NCBI RefSeq assembly: GCF_016862955.1
Contig: NZ_BONY01000013.1
Span: 118,739 to 182,738 of the forward strand
Length of the DNA stretch: 64,000 bases
Direction: 5' to 3'
Origin: Rhizocola hellebori
Lineage (GTDB): Bacteria > Actinomycetota > Actinomycetes > Mycobacteriales > Micromonosporaceae
Shown piece by piece: positions 1 through 9,307 of this stretch. The translations under genes and the position numbers were made by a program. Below the pieces are notes generated by a model that was not told the DNA's origin, did not search any database, and saw only the letters and a list, made by a program, of their open reading frames with translations. Position 1 is the first letter of the stretch. Every line of letters begins with the position of its first letter.

Positions 1-2
1 GC

Positions 3-611
3 CCGGACAAGATGCTCTACGTGACCACCGGCGACGCCGCGCGCTCGGCCAACTCGCAGGACAAGAACAGCCTGGGCGGCAAAATCCTGCGCATGACGCC
101 CGACGGCAAACCCGCGCCGGGCAATCCCTTCAACAACTATGCGTGGACCTTCGGGCACCGCAACGTCCAGGGCATCAGCTGGGACTCCAGCGGCCGCATG
201 TGGGCCAGCGAGTTCGGCCAGAACACGTGGGACGAAATCAACCTCATCGAGAAGGGCAACAACTACGGCTGGCCCGAGGTCGAGGGCGCGGCGGGCGACA
301 AGCGTTTCACCGACCCGATAGCCGCCTTCCCCACCAGCGAGTCCTCCTGCTCCGGCACCGCGGTCGCGGGCGACATCCTCGCCGTGGCCTGCCTTCGCGG
401 GCAGCGCCTCATCCTGGTGCACGTGCCGCCCGGCGGCGTGAGCAAGCCCAACGCCCAGCTGGTCAAGGAGTTCGGCCGGCTTCGCGCGGCGGTGCTGGCG
501 CCAGACAAGTCGCTCTGGGTGCTCACCAACAACTTCGACGGAAGGTGCAACGCTGGATGCACCAAGCACCCCGATGACGACCGGATCCTGCGCATCACAG
601 TGGGCACATGA
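3..611 (+). CDS. PQQ-dependent sugar dehydrogenase, C-terminal part
   Basis: The reading frame is open from the window edge, so the N-terminus is missing and only about 202 residues are seen. The fragment carries the GGKILRMTPDG, YAWTFGHRNVQGISWD and SEFGQNTWDEIN motifs of the glucose/sorbosone dehydrogenase (GSDH) six-bladed beta-propeller, which in this family holds PQQ and oxidises sugars outside the membrane. Two nearby Cys pairs (SSCSGTA, RCNAGC) suit an exported protein. The stop overlaps the next start as ATGA (608-611), so it is probably translationally coupled to the metallophosphoesterase. The exact substrate cannot be told from this part. Confidence 0.85.
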   Translation, partial: PDKMLYVTTGDAARSANSQDKNSLGGKILRMTPDGKPAPGNPFNNYAWTFGHRNVQGISWDSSGRMWASEFGQNTWDEINLIEKGNNYGWPEVEGAAGDKRFTDPIAAFPTSESSCSGTAVAGDILAVACLRGQRLILVHVPPGGVSKPNAQLVKEFGRLRAAVLAPDKSLWVLTNNFDGRCNAGCTKHPDDDRILRITVGT

Positions 612-2062
612 CCAGAAAGGTGCCGTGGCCGCGCATAGCTAGGGCGCTTGGACTAGCGGGGGTGACGCTGGCCGGAGTGGTGCTGGCTCTTCTGGTCGCC
701 GGGCGGGTAGGGGTCGATGTCGGCCCCTTTCGGTCCACCTTCTCGGTAACCCCGTCGGTGTTCGGCGACACCGAGGTGCTGCTGCCTCCGCTCGGTTCGC
801 TTCAGCTCGACACCCATGAGGGCCCGGCCCATCTGCGGATCAGCCTTGACGGTCTGGACCAGGCCCGCACCGAGGCGCTGATTGAGGATCCGGCCACCAT
901 CACCAGGGCCAGCCGCACGGCCGTGACCGATCTGCGCAGCGGTGTCAACCGGCTGGTGATGCATGCGACCGGGGTGGCCATGCTGGGCGCGATGTTCGCC
1001 GCTGCCATCGTCTACCGCCGCATCCGCGAAATGGCTTGGGCCGGTGGGCTTTCCCTTGCCGTCATGGCCGGCAGCTTCGGCTTCGCAGCGCTCACCTTCC
1101 ATCCGCGTGCCCTGACCGAGCCCCGTTACGAAGGTCTGCTCGCCAACGCCCCGGCCGTGGTCGGTGATGCGCAACGACTTGCGGATCGCTATGACGAGTA
1201 CGCGGCCCAGCTGGAAAAGATGGTCGTCAACGTGGGCCAGCTCTACAGCACCGTGGCCAACCTTCCCGTCTACACCCCCGACGACGGCACCATCCGCGTG
1301 CTTCACGTCTCGGATCTGCACCTCAACCCGGCCGCCTGGCCCATCATCCGGTCGGCGGTCGAGCAGTTCCACATCAACGTGGTCGTGGACACCGGCGACA
1401 TCAACGACTGGGGCAGCGAGGCCGAGGCCAGCTTCGTCGCCTCGATAGCCCTGTTGAAAGTGCCCTATGTCTACGTTCGGGGCAACCACGATTCCGCGAT
1501 CACCCAGGCGGCGGTCGCGGCACAGCCCAACGCGGTGGTGCTCGACAACCGGGTGATCACCGTCGCCGGGCTCACCTTCGCCGGCATCGGCGACCCTCGG
1601 TTCACCCCGGACAAGGCGGTAAACCCTTTGAGCACAGGCGAATCGGCCACCACCGTCGACATGGTGCAGCAGGTTGGCGAGCGGCTCGCCGACACCGTCG
1701 TCAACTCGCCCAGGTCGGTGGACATCGCGCTGGTGCACGATCCCCGTTCGGCGGAGGGGCTGGCCGGCGTGACGCCGCTGGTGCTCGCCGGGCACGCCCA
1801 CACCCGCTCGATGACGGTGCTGGACCACACCAAAACCCGGCTCCTGGTACAGGGCTCGACCGGTGGGGCCGGGCTGCGCGGCCTTGAAGGCGAGTCGCCC
1901 CGGCCGCTTGAAATGTCTGTCCTCTACTTCGATCCGGCGCGCGAGTTCCTGGCCTACGACGACATCACCGTCGGCGGCGCCGGGCTGGCCGAGGTGACGC
2001 TGAAACGTCACCTCGTCGAGCCGGTGCTCCTCGACGTCGAGCCGTCGGTCTCTCCTAGTTAG
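608..2062 (+). CDS. membrane-anchored metallophosphoesterase
   Basis: A 484-residue protein of the calcineurin-like phosphoesterase superfamily. The C-terminal half has the full metal-binding set in order: SDLHLN, DTGDIND, GNHDS, a later His (ALVHDP) and GHAHTRS. The N-terminal half has a hydrophobic segment near residues 11-31 and two more near residues 120-135 and 145-165, so the catalytic domain is tethered to the membrane. The start ATG overlaps the stop of the sugar dehydrogenase gene. It ends tail to tail with gatB, with an 8-nt overlap (2055-2062). The substrate is not known. Confidence 0.85.
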   Translation: MTRKVPWPRIARALGLAGVTLAGVVLALLVAGRVGVDVGPFRSTFSVTPSVFGDTEVLLPPLGSLQLDTHEGPAHLRISLDGLDQARTEALIEDPATITRASRTAVTDLRSGVNRLVMHATGVAMLGAMFAAAIVYRRIREMAWAGGLSLAVMAGSFGFAALTFHPRALTEPRYEGLLANAPAVVGDAQRLADRYDEYAAQLEKMVVNVGQLYSTVANLPVYTPDDGTIRVLHVSDLHLNPAAWPIIRSAVEQFHINVVVDTGDINDWGSEAEASFVASIALLKVPYVYVRGNHDSAITQAAVAAQPNAVVLDNRVITVAGLTFAGIGDPRFTPDKAVNPLSTGESATTVDMVQQVGERLADTVVNSPRSVDIALVHDPRSAEGLAGVTPLVLAGHAHTRSMTVLDHTKTRLLVQGSTGGAGLRGLEGESPRPLEMSVLYFDPAREFLAYDDITVGGAGLAEVTLKRHLVEPVLLDVEPSVSPS

Positions 2063-3536
2063 ACAGTCGGCTCAGCACGAGCTCGCGGACGGTTTTCGCG
2101 TCCGCCTGCCCGCGGGTGGTCTTCATGACCGCCCCGATGAGCACGCCCGCTGCGGCCTGGTTGCCACCACGGATCTTCTCGGCGATGTCGGGGTTGGCGG
2201 CGATCGCCTCGTCCACGGCGACGGTAAGCGCTCCGGTGTCGGAGACGACCTCGATGCCGCGAGCGGCCATCACCTCGGCCGGGTCGCCCTCTCCCGCGAG
2301 CACGCCCTCAAGCACCTGACGCGCGAGCTTGTCGGTGAGCTTGCCCTCGTCGACCAGCTTCTGCAGCTGGGCCACCTGGGACGGGGTCACGCCGCTGTCG
2401 CCCAGCTCGATGCCGCGCTCGTTGGCGTGCCGGGAAAGCTCGCCCAGCCACCATTTCCGCGCCGCCTCGGGCGAAGCGCCCTGGGCCACGGTCTGCTCGA
2501 TCAGCTCCACCGCTCCCGCGTTGAGGATCGACTGCATGTCCAATGCGGACAGTCCCCACTCGGCGGTGAGGCGGGCCCGGTGCACGCGGGGCAACTCCGG
2601 CAGGGCGGCCTTGAGCTCCTTGACCCAGGTCGCATCCGGCGCCAGCGGAACCAGGTCGGGCTCGGGGAAGTAGCGGTAGTCGGTCGCGGTCTCCTTGGAC
2701 CGGCCCGACGTCGACTCCCCGGTGTCCTCGTGGAAGTGGCGCGTCTCCTGGATGATGTGGCCGCCGTTTTCCAGGATGTTGCCCTGGCGGATCATCTCCG
2801 AACGCACCGAACGCTCGACGCTGCGCAGCGAGTTGACGTTCTTCGTTTCGGTGCGGGTGCCCCAGGTTTCGCCGAGCTTGTTCAGCGAGGTGTTCACGTC
2901 GCAGCGCATCGAGCCCTGCTCCATCTTCACGTCGGAGACCCCGAGCGTGCGGATGACATCGCGCAGCTCCGCCACGTAGGCCTTGGCGACCTCGGGCGCC
3001 CTGGCCCCGATGCCCGGCACCGGCTTGGTGACGATCTCCACCAGCGGGATCCCGGCGCGGTTGAAGTCGACCAGCGACTCGGTCGCGCCGTGGATGCGGC
3101 CGGTGGCCCCGCCCACGTGCAGCGACTTACCGGTGTCCTCTTCCAGGTGCACGCGCTCGATGCCGATGCGGAACAGCTCGCCGTCGACCTCGACATCGAG
3201 GTAGCCATCTGAGCACAGCGGCTCGTCGTACTGGCTGATCTGGAAGTTCTTCGGCATGTCGGGATAGAAGTAGTTCTTGCGGGCGAAGCGGCACCAGGAC
3301 GCGATCGAACAGTTCAGCGCGAGCCCAATGCGGACGGTCGCCTCGATGGCGGCCTTGTTCGTCACCGGAAGACTTCCCGGCAGGCCCAGGCACACCGGGC
3401 AGACCTGGGTATTGGGCTCCGCACCGAACACGGTCGGGCAGCCGCAGAACATCTTGGTCTGGGTCCCCAGCTCCACATGGGTTTCCAGGCCGATCACCGG
3501 CTCGTAGCGGGCGACCACATCGTCAAAGCTAAGCAA
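2055..3536 (-). CDS. gatB: Asp-tRNA(Asn)/Glu-tRNA(Gln) amidotransferase subunit B
   Basis: A 493-residue GatB, full length for the family. It begins with the conserved [13 protein letters not shown] and has the Cys-rich zinc site ([21 protein letters not shown]), the GatB kinase-like core, and the C-terminal YqeY-type tail ending in [16 protein letters not shown]. GatB phosphorylates Glu- or Asp-tRNA and uses ammonia produced by GatA. The start is TTG at 3536, with GGGGAG placed about 9 nt before it, inside the end of gatC. Only 6 nt separate it from gatC, and gatA, which normally lies between gatC and gatB, is absent here. Confidence 0.96.
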   Translation of the reverse strand: MLSFDDVVARYEPVIGLETHVELGTQTKMFCGCPTVFGAEPNTQVCPVCLGLPGSLPVTNKAAIEATVRIGLALNCSIASWCRFARKNYFYPDMPKNFQISQYDEPLCSDGYLDVEVDGELFRIGIERVHLEEDTGKSLHVGGATGRIHGATESLVDFNRAGIPLVEIVTKPVPGIGARAPEVAKAYVAELRDVIRTLGVSDVKMEQGSMRCDVNTSLNKLGETWGTRTETKNVNSLRSVERSVRSEMIRQGNILENGGHIIQETRHFHEDTGESTSGRSKETATDYRYFPEPDLVPLAPDATWVKELKAALPELPRVHRARLTAEWGLSALDMQSILNAGAVELIEQTVAQGASPEAARKWWLGELSRHANERGIELGDSGVTPSQVAQLQKLVDEGKLTDKLARQVLEGVLAGEGDPAEVMAARGIEVVSDTGALTVAVDEAIAANPDIAEKIRGGNQAAAGVLIGAVMKTTRGQADAKTVRELVLSRLSN

Positions 3537-3542
3537 CGGAAC

Positions 3543-3842
3543 CTACTCCCCTTCGGCCAGGATCTGCGGCACCCGGAACCGGTTGGAGAAGGGGTCGGGT
3601 GCGCCCGCGAGCGCTAGGTCACGATCGAGGCAGGCATCGATGACGTCGTCGCGCAGGACATTGACCAGATCCACATTGTGCGAGGTGGCCGGCACGTCCT
3701 CGACATCGACCTCGCCAACGCGAGCGACCGCCTGCAGGATGGTGTCAAGCTGACCGGCGAACATATCGATCTCTTCGTCGGTGACAGCGAGCCGGGACAA
3801 TCGCGCCAGGTGCGCGACTTCCTCTCGCGAGATGGTGGCCAT
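3543..3842 (-). CDS. gatC: Asp-tRNA(Asn)/Glu-tRNA(Gln) amidotransferase subunit C
   Basis: A 99-residue GatC of normal size: MATISREEVAHLARLSRLAV at the start, FAGQLDTIL in the middle and DPFSNRFRVPQI at the end, all family hallmarks. GatC is the belt subunit that wraps GatA and GatB together. The frame stays open upstream to 4532, but that extension is antisense to the EAL coding region and has no GatC character; the ATG at 3842 fits the family N-terminus. It starts 11 nt after the GGDEF-EAL gene, so the two are probably co-transcribed. No gatA remnant lies between its TAG stop and gatB. Confidence 0.95.
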   Translation of the reverse strand: MATISREEVAHLARLSRLAVTDEEIDMFAGQLDTILQAVARVGEVDVEDVPATSHNVDLVNVLRDDVIDACLDRDLALAGAPDPFSNRFRVPQILAEGE

Positions 3843-3853
3843 GGGCGCAAAGT

Positions 3854-5920
3854 CTACAAGCTGCGTACCATGCCGCCCGGGACTGGGGCGCGGGTCTTGG
3901 CCAGCCAGAGCGGAAGCTCCTCGGCCTGCTGCGGCTTCGCGTAGAACCAGCCCTGGGCGATGTCGCAGCCCGCGAGGTGCAGCAGCCGCCATGCGCTCTC
4001 GTCCTCGACACCCTCGGCCACCACCCGCAGGCCGAGCGCTCCGGCCAGCTCGATGATCGAGCGGACAATGGCTCTGGCGTCGGCGTCCTCGGTCATGCTG
4101 ATGACGAAAGATCGGTCTATCTTGACCTCGCGCAGCGGGAGCCGGCGCAGGTGCTGCATCGAGGAGTAGCCGGTGCCGAAATCGTCCAGCGCTATGGCCA
4201 CCCCAAGCTGATGCAGCTTGGTGAGGGTGGCGAGCACCCTGTTCGGGTCGGCCATCAGCGCGCTCTCGGTGATCTCCAGCTGCAGCGCGCCGGGCGCGAC
4301 GCCGTGCCGGCGCAGCAGCTCCTCGATCTGCTCCACGATCTCGCCGGTGTGCAGGTCGCGGACGCTGACATTGACCGAGATGCGCAGCCGCATGCCCTCG
4401 GCCTCCCATTGCGCCAGCCTTTGCACGGCTTGGCAGAGCACCCAGCGGGTCAGCAGGCGCATCACCGAGCTGGGCTCGGCGACCTTGATCAGCTCGTCCG
4501 GGGTCACCGGCCCGCGCGTCGGATGCAGCCACCGCAGCAGCGCCTCGATGCCCACCACCCGGCCGGAGCTGATTTCGATCTGCGGCTGGTAGACCAGGGA
4601 AAGCCCACCGCCGTCGGGCTCGTTGAGCGCGGAGCGCAGGTCGGCCAGGAGGCTGAGCCGCTGCGGGGAGTTCTGGTCGGCCTCGACCTCGTAGAAGGCG
4701 ACCCCGTCTCCGGAATGCTTCGCCGAGTACATGGCCACGTCGGCGCGGCGCAGCAAGCTGGCGAAGTCGCAGCCGTGGTCGGGGTAGAGGGCGATGCCGA
4801 TGGAGCCGCCGACATCGAGCGGGATTCCCTCCAGCACCACGGGTGTCTGCAACGCCTCCTCCACCTTTTCGGCCAAGGCGCGCGCCTGCTCTGGGCTTTC
4901 CAGGTGCTTGGCCACAATGGCGAACTCGTCGCCGCCGAGCCGGGCCACCAGGTCTGTGGTGCGGGCCGCCTGCGCTATCCGGCTGCCCACCGCGATGAGG
5001 AGCCGGTCGCCCACCTCGTGGCCGAGGGCATCGTTGACGTTCTTAAATCTGTCCAGATCGAGCAGCACGAGTGCGAACCTGTTGGCCGCATCGCCCTGCA
5101 CCGCGCGGCGGGAGTGGCTCGCCGCCGCGCTGGTCACCTCGGCGATGAGCGCTTTGCGGTTGGCCAGCCCGGTGAGCGGGTCGATGTTGGCCAGGTGGCG
5201 CTGCCGCGCGGTCATGATGGCCAGCTGCCGCACCGCGATGAGGGGCAGCACGATCAGCGGGATGAACTCGGGCCGGCGGAACTGCATCATCAGGGCCGGA
5301 CCCATCAGCAGCAGCGAACCCGTGGTCATCGCCTCCGGGCCAAGCGCGCCAAGGACCATCCGCCACCAGCTGACGTCGTCGCGCAGCCAGATGGCGATCG
5401 CCGTGGTCAGGTATTTCACGGTGAACCAGGTGAGCGCGGCGGCCACGATGCCGACCACCGAATACAGGCGCGTGGGCTCGTTGCCGCGCAGGGTCGCGTA
5501 GACCAGATGGGCGAGCCCGAAGGCGACCGCGTATTGCCCAATGTTGAAAATGGCGCGCCATAGCGCGTGTTTGAGCCGCCACGAAGAAACAGCGACGGCG
5601 ACCGCCTGCACGGTGACCGCGGCGGCGACGCCGTACACGAGCATGATGGCGAAAGTGAAGGCAATGGACGGGAAGATGGCCGCGGTGTTCCACTTGCCCG
5701 GCAGCGAGACCGGCATCGCATCGGCGAGCACGGCCAAAGCGGCGGTTATCCAGAAGCCCGCCTGCGCTGTGCTCAGCACCGTCGGCAGCGACTCGAAGTC
5801 GTGGAAGGTCAGCAGCGCACCAAGCACGAGCACCGTCACGCAATAGCTGCCGAAGGCAACCCTTCGCTCAGCAGGCACCCGGTTGCGGTGCAGCTGCTGG
5901 GTAAGCGAGGTCGCCACCAT
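3854..5920 (-). CDS. membrane GGDEF-EAL c-di-GMP enzyme
   Basis: A 688-residue protein with about six hydrophobic segments in the first 230 residues, then a GGDEF domain (intact GGDEF at residues 329-333) and an EAL domain (EAL at 459-461). RTTD lies five residues before GGDEF, which is the position of the allosteric product-binding I-site. The EAL domain keeps the catalytic set: EALLRW, ISVNVS, LEITES, DDFGTGYSS, VKIDRSF, VVAEGVE and the Gln of DIAQGW. Both synthesis and breakdown of c-di-GMP are therefore possible. The start at 5920 has a GGAGG site 8 nt upstream. From memory, Streptomyces rmdB lies in a similar ligA/gatC neighbourhood; orthology is an inference. Confidence 0.92.
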   Translation of the reverse strand: MVATSLTQQLHRNRVPAERRVAFGSYCVTVLVLGALLTFHDFESLPTVLSTAQAGFWITAALAVLADAMPVSLPGKWNTAAIFPSIAFTFAIMLVYGVAAAVTVQAVAVAVSSWRLKHALWRAIFNIGQYAVAFGLAHLVYATLRGNEPTRLYSVVGIVAAALTWFTVKYLTTAIAIWLRDDVSWWRMVLGALGPEAMTTGSLLLMGPALMMQFRRPEFIPLIVLPLIAVRQLAIMTARQRHLANIDPLTGLANRKALIAEVTSAAASHSRRAVQGDAANRFALVLLDLDRFKNVNDALGHEVGDRLLIAVGSRIAQAARTTDLVARLGGDEFAIVAKHLESPEQARALAEKVEEALQTPVVLEGIPLDVGGSIGIALYPDHGCDFASLLRRADVAMYSAKHSGDGVAFYEVEADQNSPQRLSLLADLRSALNEPDGGGLSLVYQPQIEISSGRVVGIEALLRWLHPTRGPVTPDELIKVAEPSSVMRLLTRWVLCQAVQRLAQWEAEGMRLRISVNVSVRDLHTGEIVEQIEELLRRHGVAPGALQLEITESALMADPNRVLATLTKLHQLGVAIALDDFGTGYSSMQHLRRLPLREVKIDRSFVISMTEDADARAIVRSIIELAGALGLRVVAEGVEDESAWRLLHLAGCDIAQGWFYAKPQQAEELPLWLAKTRAPVPGGMVRSL

Positions 5921-5945
5921 CTACACCCTCCGCGTGCGACGGTAA

Positions 5946-5970
5946 ACCTAACGTACGGCGTGCGTTAGGT
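5946..5970 (-). promoter_or_regulatory. palindromic operator before the GGDEF-EAL gene
   Basis: ACCTAACGTAC and GTGCGTTAGGT form 11-bp arms with one mismatch around a 3-nt centre, 26-50 nt before the ATG at 5920. Read on the minus strand, TAGGTT at the promoter-proximal edge fits a -10 box and overlaps the palindrome. This arrangement suits a dimeric repressor of the TetR type. The regulator is not identified in the window. Confidence 0.6.
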
Positions 5971-6083
5971 CACACCACTGTATGCCTCTAACCGCCCTTC
6001 GACACGCTCCGCTACTCGTCTGAAATATATGTGGCGTATGCGGCCTATGTGGCTACGTACCGTGCTCGTATATGCACATGTTG

Positions 6084-9000
6084 CTACCGCACGAGGGGGA
6101 ACGGCAGCGTCTCGCGAATGGTGTTACCGGTCAGCAGCATCACCACCCGGTCGACCCCGATGCCCAGCCCGCCGCTGGGCGGCATGGCGTATTCAAGGGC
6201 CTCAAGGAAGTCCTCGTCGAGCTCCATCGCCTCGGGATCGCCGCCGGCCGCTTTGAGCGATTGCGCGGTAAGCCTTTTGCGCTGCTCGACCGGATCCACC
6301 AACTCCGAGTAGGCCGTGCCCAGCTCCGTCCCGAAGGCCACCAGGTCCCATCGTTCAGCTAGGCGCGGATCGTGGCGATGCTGGCGCGTCAACGGCGACA
6401 CATCGGTCGGGAAATCCTTGTAGAACGTGGGCGCCTTGGTGTGGTGCTCAACCAGCCGCTCGTAAAGCTCAAGAATCATCTCCCCGTGTCCCCAGCCTGG
6501 GTCAAACGGGACGCCCGCCTTGGTGGCGAGACTCTGCAGCGTCGCGACGGGAGTGTCGGGCGTGACCGGCTCGCCCAGCGCCGCCGAGATGGCTTCATTG
6601 ATAGACATCACCGGCCATTGTCCGCCCAGGTCGTACTCGACGTCCTCGTGCACCAGGATGGTCGACTCCAGCGCCGCCCGCGCCGCGTTCTGGATCAGCT
6701 CACGGGTCAGGTCAAGCATGGACAGGTAATCGGCATAGGCCTCGTAGGCCTCCAGCATGGTGAACTCGGGGTTGTGCTTGAAGGAGACGCCTTCGTTGCG
6801 GAAGGTGCGGCCCAGCTCGAAGACCTTCTCCAGCCCGCCGACGCACAGCCGCTTGAGGTAGAGCTCGGGGGCGATGCGCAGATAGAGCCGCATGTCGTAG
6901 GCATTGATATGGGTGATGAAGGGCTTGGCATTCGCGCCGCCGTGGATCGGTTGCAGCATAGGCGTTTCGACCTCGAGGAAGTCTCGCCGGTACAACGTCT
7001 GGCGAAGCGAATGAATGACAGCGCTGCGCTTGCGCAGGGTGGCCCGCGAATCCGGGTCGACAATCAGGTCAAGGTAGCGCCGGCGCACCTTGGCCTCCGG
7101 ATCGGTCAGGCCGAGATGCTTGTTGGGCAAGGGATGCAGGCATTTGGCGGTCAGCGTCCACTCATCGGCGAAGACCGACTTCTCGCCCTTGTCGGAGTTT
7201 CCCACCTTTCCCTTCACCCCGATGTGGTCGCCGACATCCACCTCGAGGCTGGGCGCGATGACCTGGATGTCACCGGTCCAGTCGCGAATGGTGGCGAAGG
7301 CGATGCCGCCGTGGTCGCGCAGCAGGATGACCCGGCCCGCCACGCAGACCTGCTGGCCCTGCTGCGCCGCGGCGATGGTGTCGGAACGTGGATATCCCAC
7401 CGGGTAAGGCTGCGCGAGATGCTCCAATTTGGCCAGCCGCACCCGGACCTGCTCCGGGCGCTTGACGACCAGTTCCGGCTCGGCTGTCTCCTGCGCCGGC
7501 ATGAGCGCCAGATCGGGCGGCGGCGCCGGGCTCAGGTGACCCCGCTGCCACGGCAGCACCACAAACCCTTCCGCGATCGCGGCGGCGAAACCGACCGCGG
7601 CCAGCTCACGCATCTCGCCGAGGCAGAGGAAGCGTGGCAGCCATTGCGGCCGGTACTTCTGGTTGGACCGGTAGAGCGACTCAAGCTGCCACCAGCGCGA
7701 CATGAACAGCAGCAGCCGCCGCCAGGCGCGTTTGATCGGGCCCGCACCGATGCGCGCGCCCTCCTCGAAGGTGGCTCGGAACACCGCGAAGTTGAGCGAA
7801 ATCCTTTCCACACCAAGGCGTGGGGCCTCCTTGACCAGCGAGGAGACCATGAACTCCATCAGCCCGTTGTCGGCTTCGCGGTCGCGGCGCATCAGATCCA
7901 GCGACAGGCCCTTGCGGCCCCATGGCGCGAAAGACAGGATCGCGGCCGGTTTCCCTTGCGAGTCAAGGGCTTCGACCAGCACACAGCGCCCGTCCCAGGG
8001 ATCGTTGATGCGCGAGAGCGCCATGGAGAAGCCGCGCTCGGAGTCGGTGTCGCGCCACTTCTCGGCCAGAAACTCGGCCTGGCGCAGCTCTTCCGGGCTG
8101 AGGCTGGCGTGCCGGCGGACCCGTACGGTGTAGCCCAGTCGTTCCAGACGGGTCACCGCCTGCCGGACCGGGCGCATGTCCCGCCCATCGAGCTGATAGT
8201 CGCGAACCTGGACGATGGCCTCGTCGCCTAGCTCAATCACCTTGAGACCGTGTTTGGCGTAGGCCGTCGCGCCTTCCTCGGACGCGCCCATCACCGCGGC
8301 CCGCCAGCCGAACTCGCGCGCCTGCGCCAGCCACGCCTCGATGGCCGGCCCCCACGCCTGCGGATCGCCGATCGGGTCGCCGCTGGCCAGACTGACCCCG
8401 GCCACCGGGCGATAGGTGAGCGCCGCCCGGCCCGACGGCGCGAAGATGACCGACTTGTCGCGGCGGGTGGCGAAATAGGCCAACGAGTCACGTTCACCGA
8501 ACTCGTTGATGAGCGCGCGGATGCGCACCTCTTCATCGCCTTGCAGCACAGCCTTGCGATGCTGGGTGCGAAACAGGGTGAAGCTGGCGGCCAGCAGGCT
8601 CAGCGCACCGAAGAGACCGAGCAGGAAGACGACCCAGCGGTAGCTGTTGGCCTGTGGGGCCGCCCGCACATGCATATCGAGGCCGCCCAGCACCTTCTCT
8701 ACCGTGTAGATGAGGTAATCGTTGGCCGGCAACGTGTTCGGGAAGGCGCGCACGAGCAGATAGCCCAGGCCGATCGACACCGCGAGGCAGGCCACCAGGA
8801 CTCCGAGCGCCTTGGCCACGCTGGCGCGCTGGGTCTTCGCATAGAACTCCTTGCGCGCCCAGATGAGCAGCGTGAAGAGCAGGGCCGTGATCACGGTGCT
8901 GGCGATGGCGGCGGGCACGCCGATGGTGTCCTCACTGATCTCGGCGTCCTCCACCCGCGAGGCCACGAAGTAGGCCACGAGCACCAGAACGTCGACGAGC

Positions 9001-9251
9001 AGCTGGAGTCCAAAGTAGACAAGCAGGATCCACCAGCCGACCCGCTTGCGGCGGGCGACGGCCGCGGCCAGCAGTCCCACGAACGCCGCGTAGGCGAGGT
9101 TGGCCGGCGCCGGAATGATCACCTCATCGACGAACCTGCGCACGTACTGCTGGCCGTAACCGAAGCGCACCGCGGCCAAGGCGCACAGCACCGCCACGAC
9201 GGCAAGCAGCACCGCGAAGAAACGCGGCACGTACTTTCGCCTATTCGTCAC
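6084..9251 (-). CDS. lysX: bifunctional lysylphosphatidylglycerol synthetase / lysyl-tRNA synthetase LysX
   Basis: About 1055 residues with three parts. The N-terminus has six to seven membrane helices. The middle is a DUF2156/MprF-type lysyl transfer domain (SLAYFATRRDKSVIFAPSGR, VAGVSLASGDPIGDP). The C-terminus is a complete class II lysyl-tRNA synthetase with an OB fold (VAGRVILLRDHGGIAF), motif 2 (GRTFRNEGVSFKHNPEFTML) and motif 3 (GLGIGVDRVVMLLTG). LysX proteins charge tRNA with lysine and transfer it to phosphatidylglycerol, lowering surface charge and helping resistance to cationic peptides. The GTG at 9251 is chosen because a TATTCT -10 box ends 7 nt before it, which predicts a leaderless message; the longer open frame runs into the divergent hydrolase gene. 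Confidence 0.93.
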   Translation of the reverse strand: MTNRRKYVPRFFAVLLAVVAVLCALAAVRFGYGQQYVRRFVDEVIIPAPANLAYAAFVGLLAAAVARRKRVGWWILLVYFGLQLLVDVLVLVAYFVASRVEDAEISEDTIGVPAAIASTVITALLFTLLIWARKEFYAKTQRASVAKALGVLVACLAVSIGLGYLLVRAFPNTLPANDYLIYTVEKVLGGLDMHVRAAPQANSYRWVVFLLGLFGALSLLAASFTLFRTQHRKAVLQGDEEVRIRALINEFGERDSLAYFATRRDKSVIFAPSGRAALTYRPVAGVSLASGDPIGDPQAWGPAIEAWLAQAREFGWRAAVMGASEEGATAYAKHGLKVIELGDEAIVQVRDYQLDGRDMRPVRQAVTRLERLGYTVRVRRHASLSPEELRQAEFLAEKWRDTDSERGFSMALSRINDPWDGRCVLVEALDSQGKPAAILSFAPWGRKGLSLDLMRRDREADNGLMEFMVSSLVKEAPRLGVERISLNFAVFRATFEEGARIGAGPIKRAWRRLLLFMSRWWQLESLYRSNQKYRPQWLPRFLCLGEMRELAAVGFAAAIAEGFVVLPWQRGHLSPAPPPDLALMPAQETAEPELVVKRPEQVRVRLAKLEHLAQPYPVGYPRSDTIAAAQQGQQVCVAGRVILLRDHGGIAFATIRDWTGDIQVIAPSLEVDVGDHIGVKGKVGNSDKGEKSVFADEWTLTAKCLHPLPNKHLGLTDPEAKVRRRYLDLIVDPDSRATLRKRSAVIHSLRQTLYRRDFLEVETPMLQPIHGGANAKPFITHINAYDMRLYLRIAPELYLKRLCVGGLEKVFELGRTFRNEGVSFKHNPEFTMLEAYEAYADYLSMLDLTRELIQNAARAALESTILVHEDVEYDLGGQWPVMSINEAISAALGEPVTPDTPVATLQSLATKAGVPFDPGWGHGEMILELYERLVEHHTKAPTFYKDFPTDVSPLTRQHRHDPRLAERWDLVAFGTELGTAYSELVDPVEQRKRLTAQSLKAAGGDPEAMELDEDFLEALEYAMPPSGGLGIGVDRVVMLLTGNTIRETLPFPLVR

Positions 9252-9258
9252 CTTTCGG

Positions 9259-9264
9259 AGAATA
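9259..9264 (-). promoter_or_regulatory. -10 box for leaderless lysX
   Basis: TATTCT on the minus strand lies 7 nt before the proposed GTG start of lysX. On the plus strand the same intergenic stretch has TAGCGT about 8 nt before the ATG of the hydrolase at 9308, so both divergent genes may be leaderless. No strong Shine-Dalgarno sequence competes with this reading. Confidence 0.45.
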
Positions 9265-9307
9265 CGACCTCGGGAAGTGTCGGAGGTGGTGGTTAGCGTC
9301 TTCTGCC

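Noticed and set aside
3977..5563. Long open frame on the plus strand opposite the GGDEF-EAL gene
   Set aside because: It is the mirror of a high-GC coding strand; the translation is low-complexity His/Arg/Gly/Gln-rich with no domain, while the minus strand encodes intact motifs.
6372..8231. 619-codon plus-strand frame within lysX
   Set aside because: Antisense to conserved LysRS motifs; composition is that of a reverse-complement shadow.
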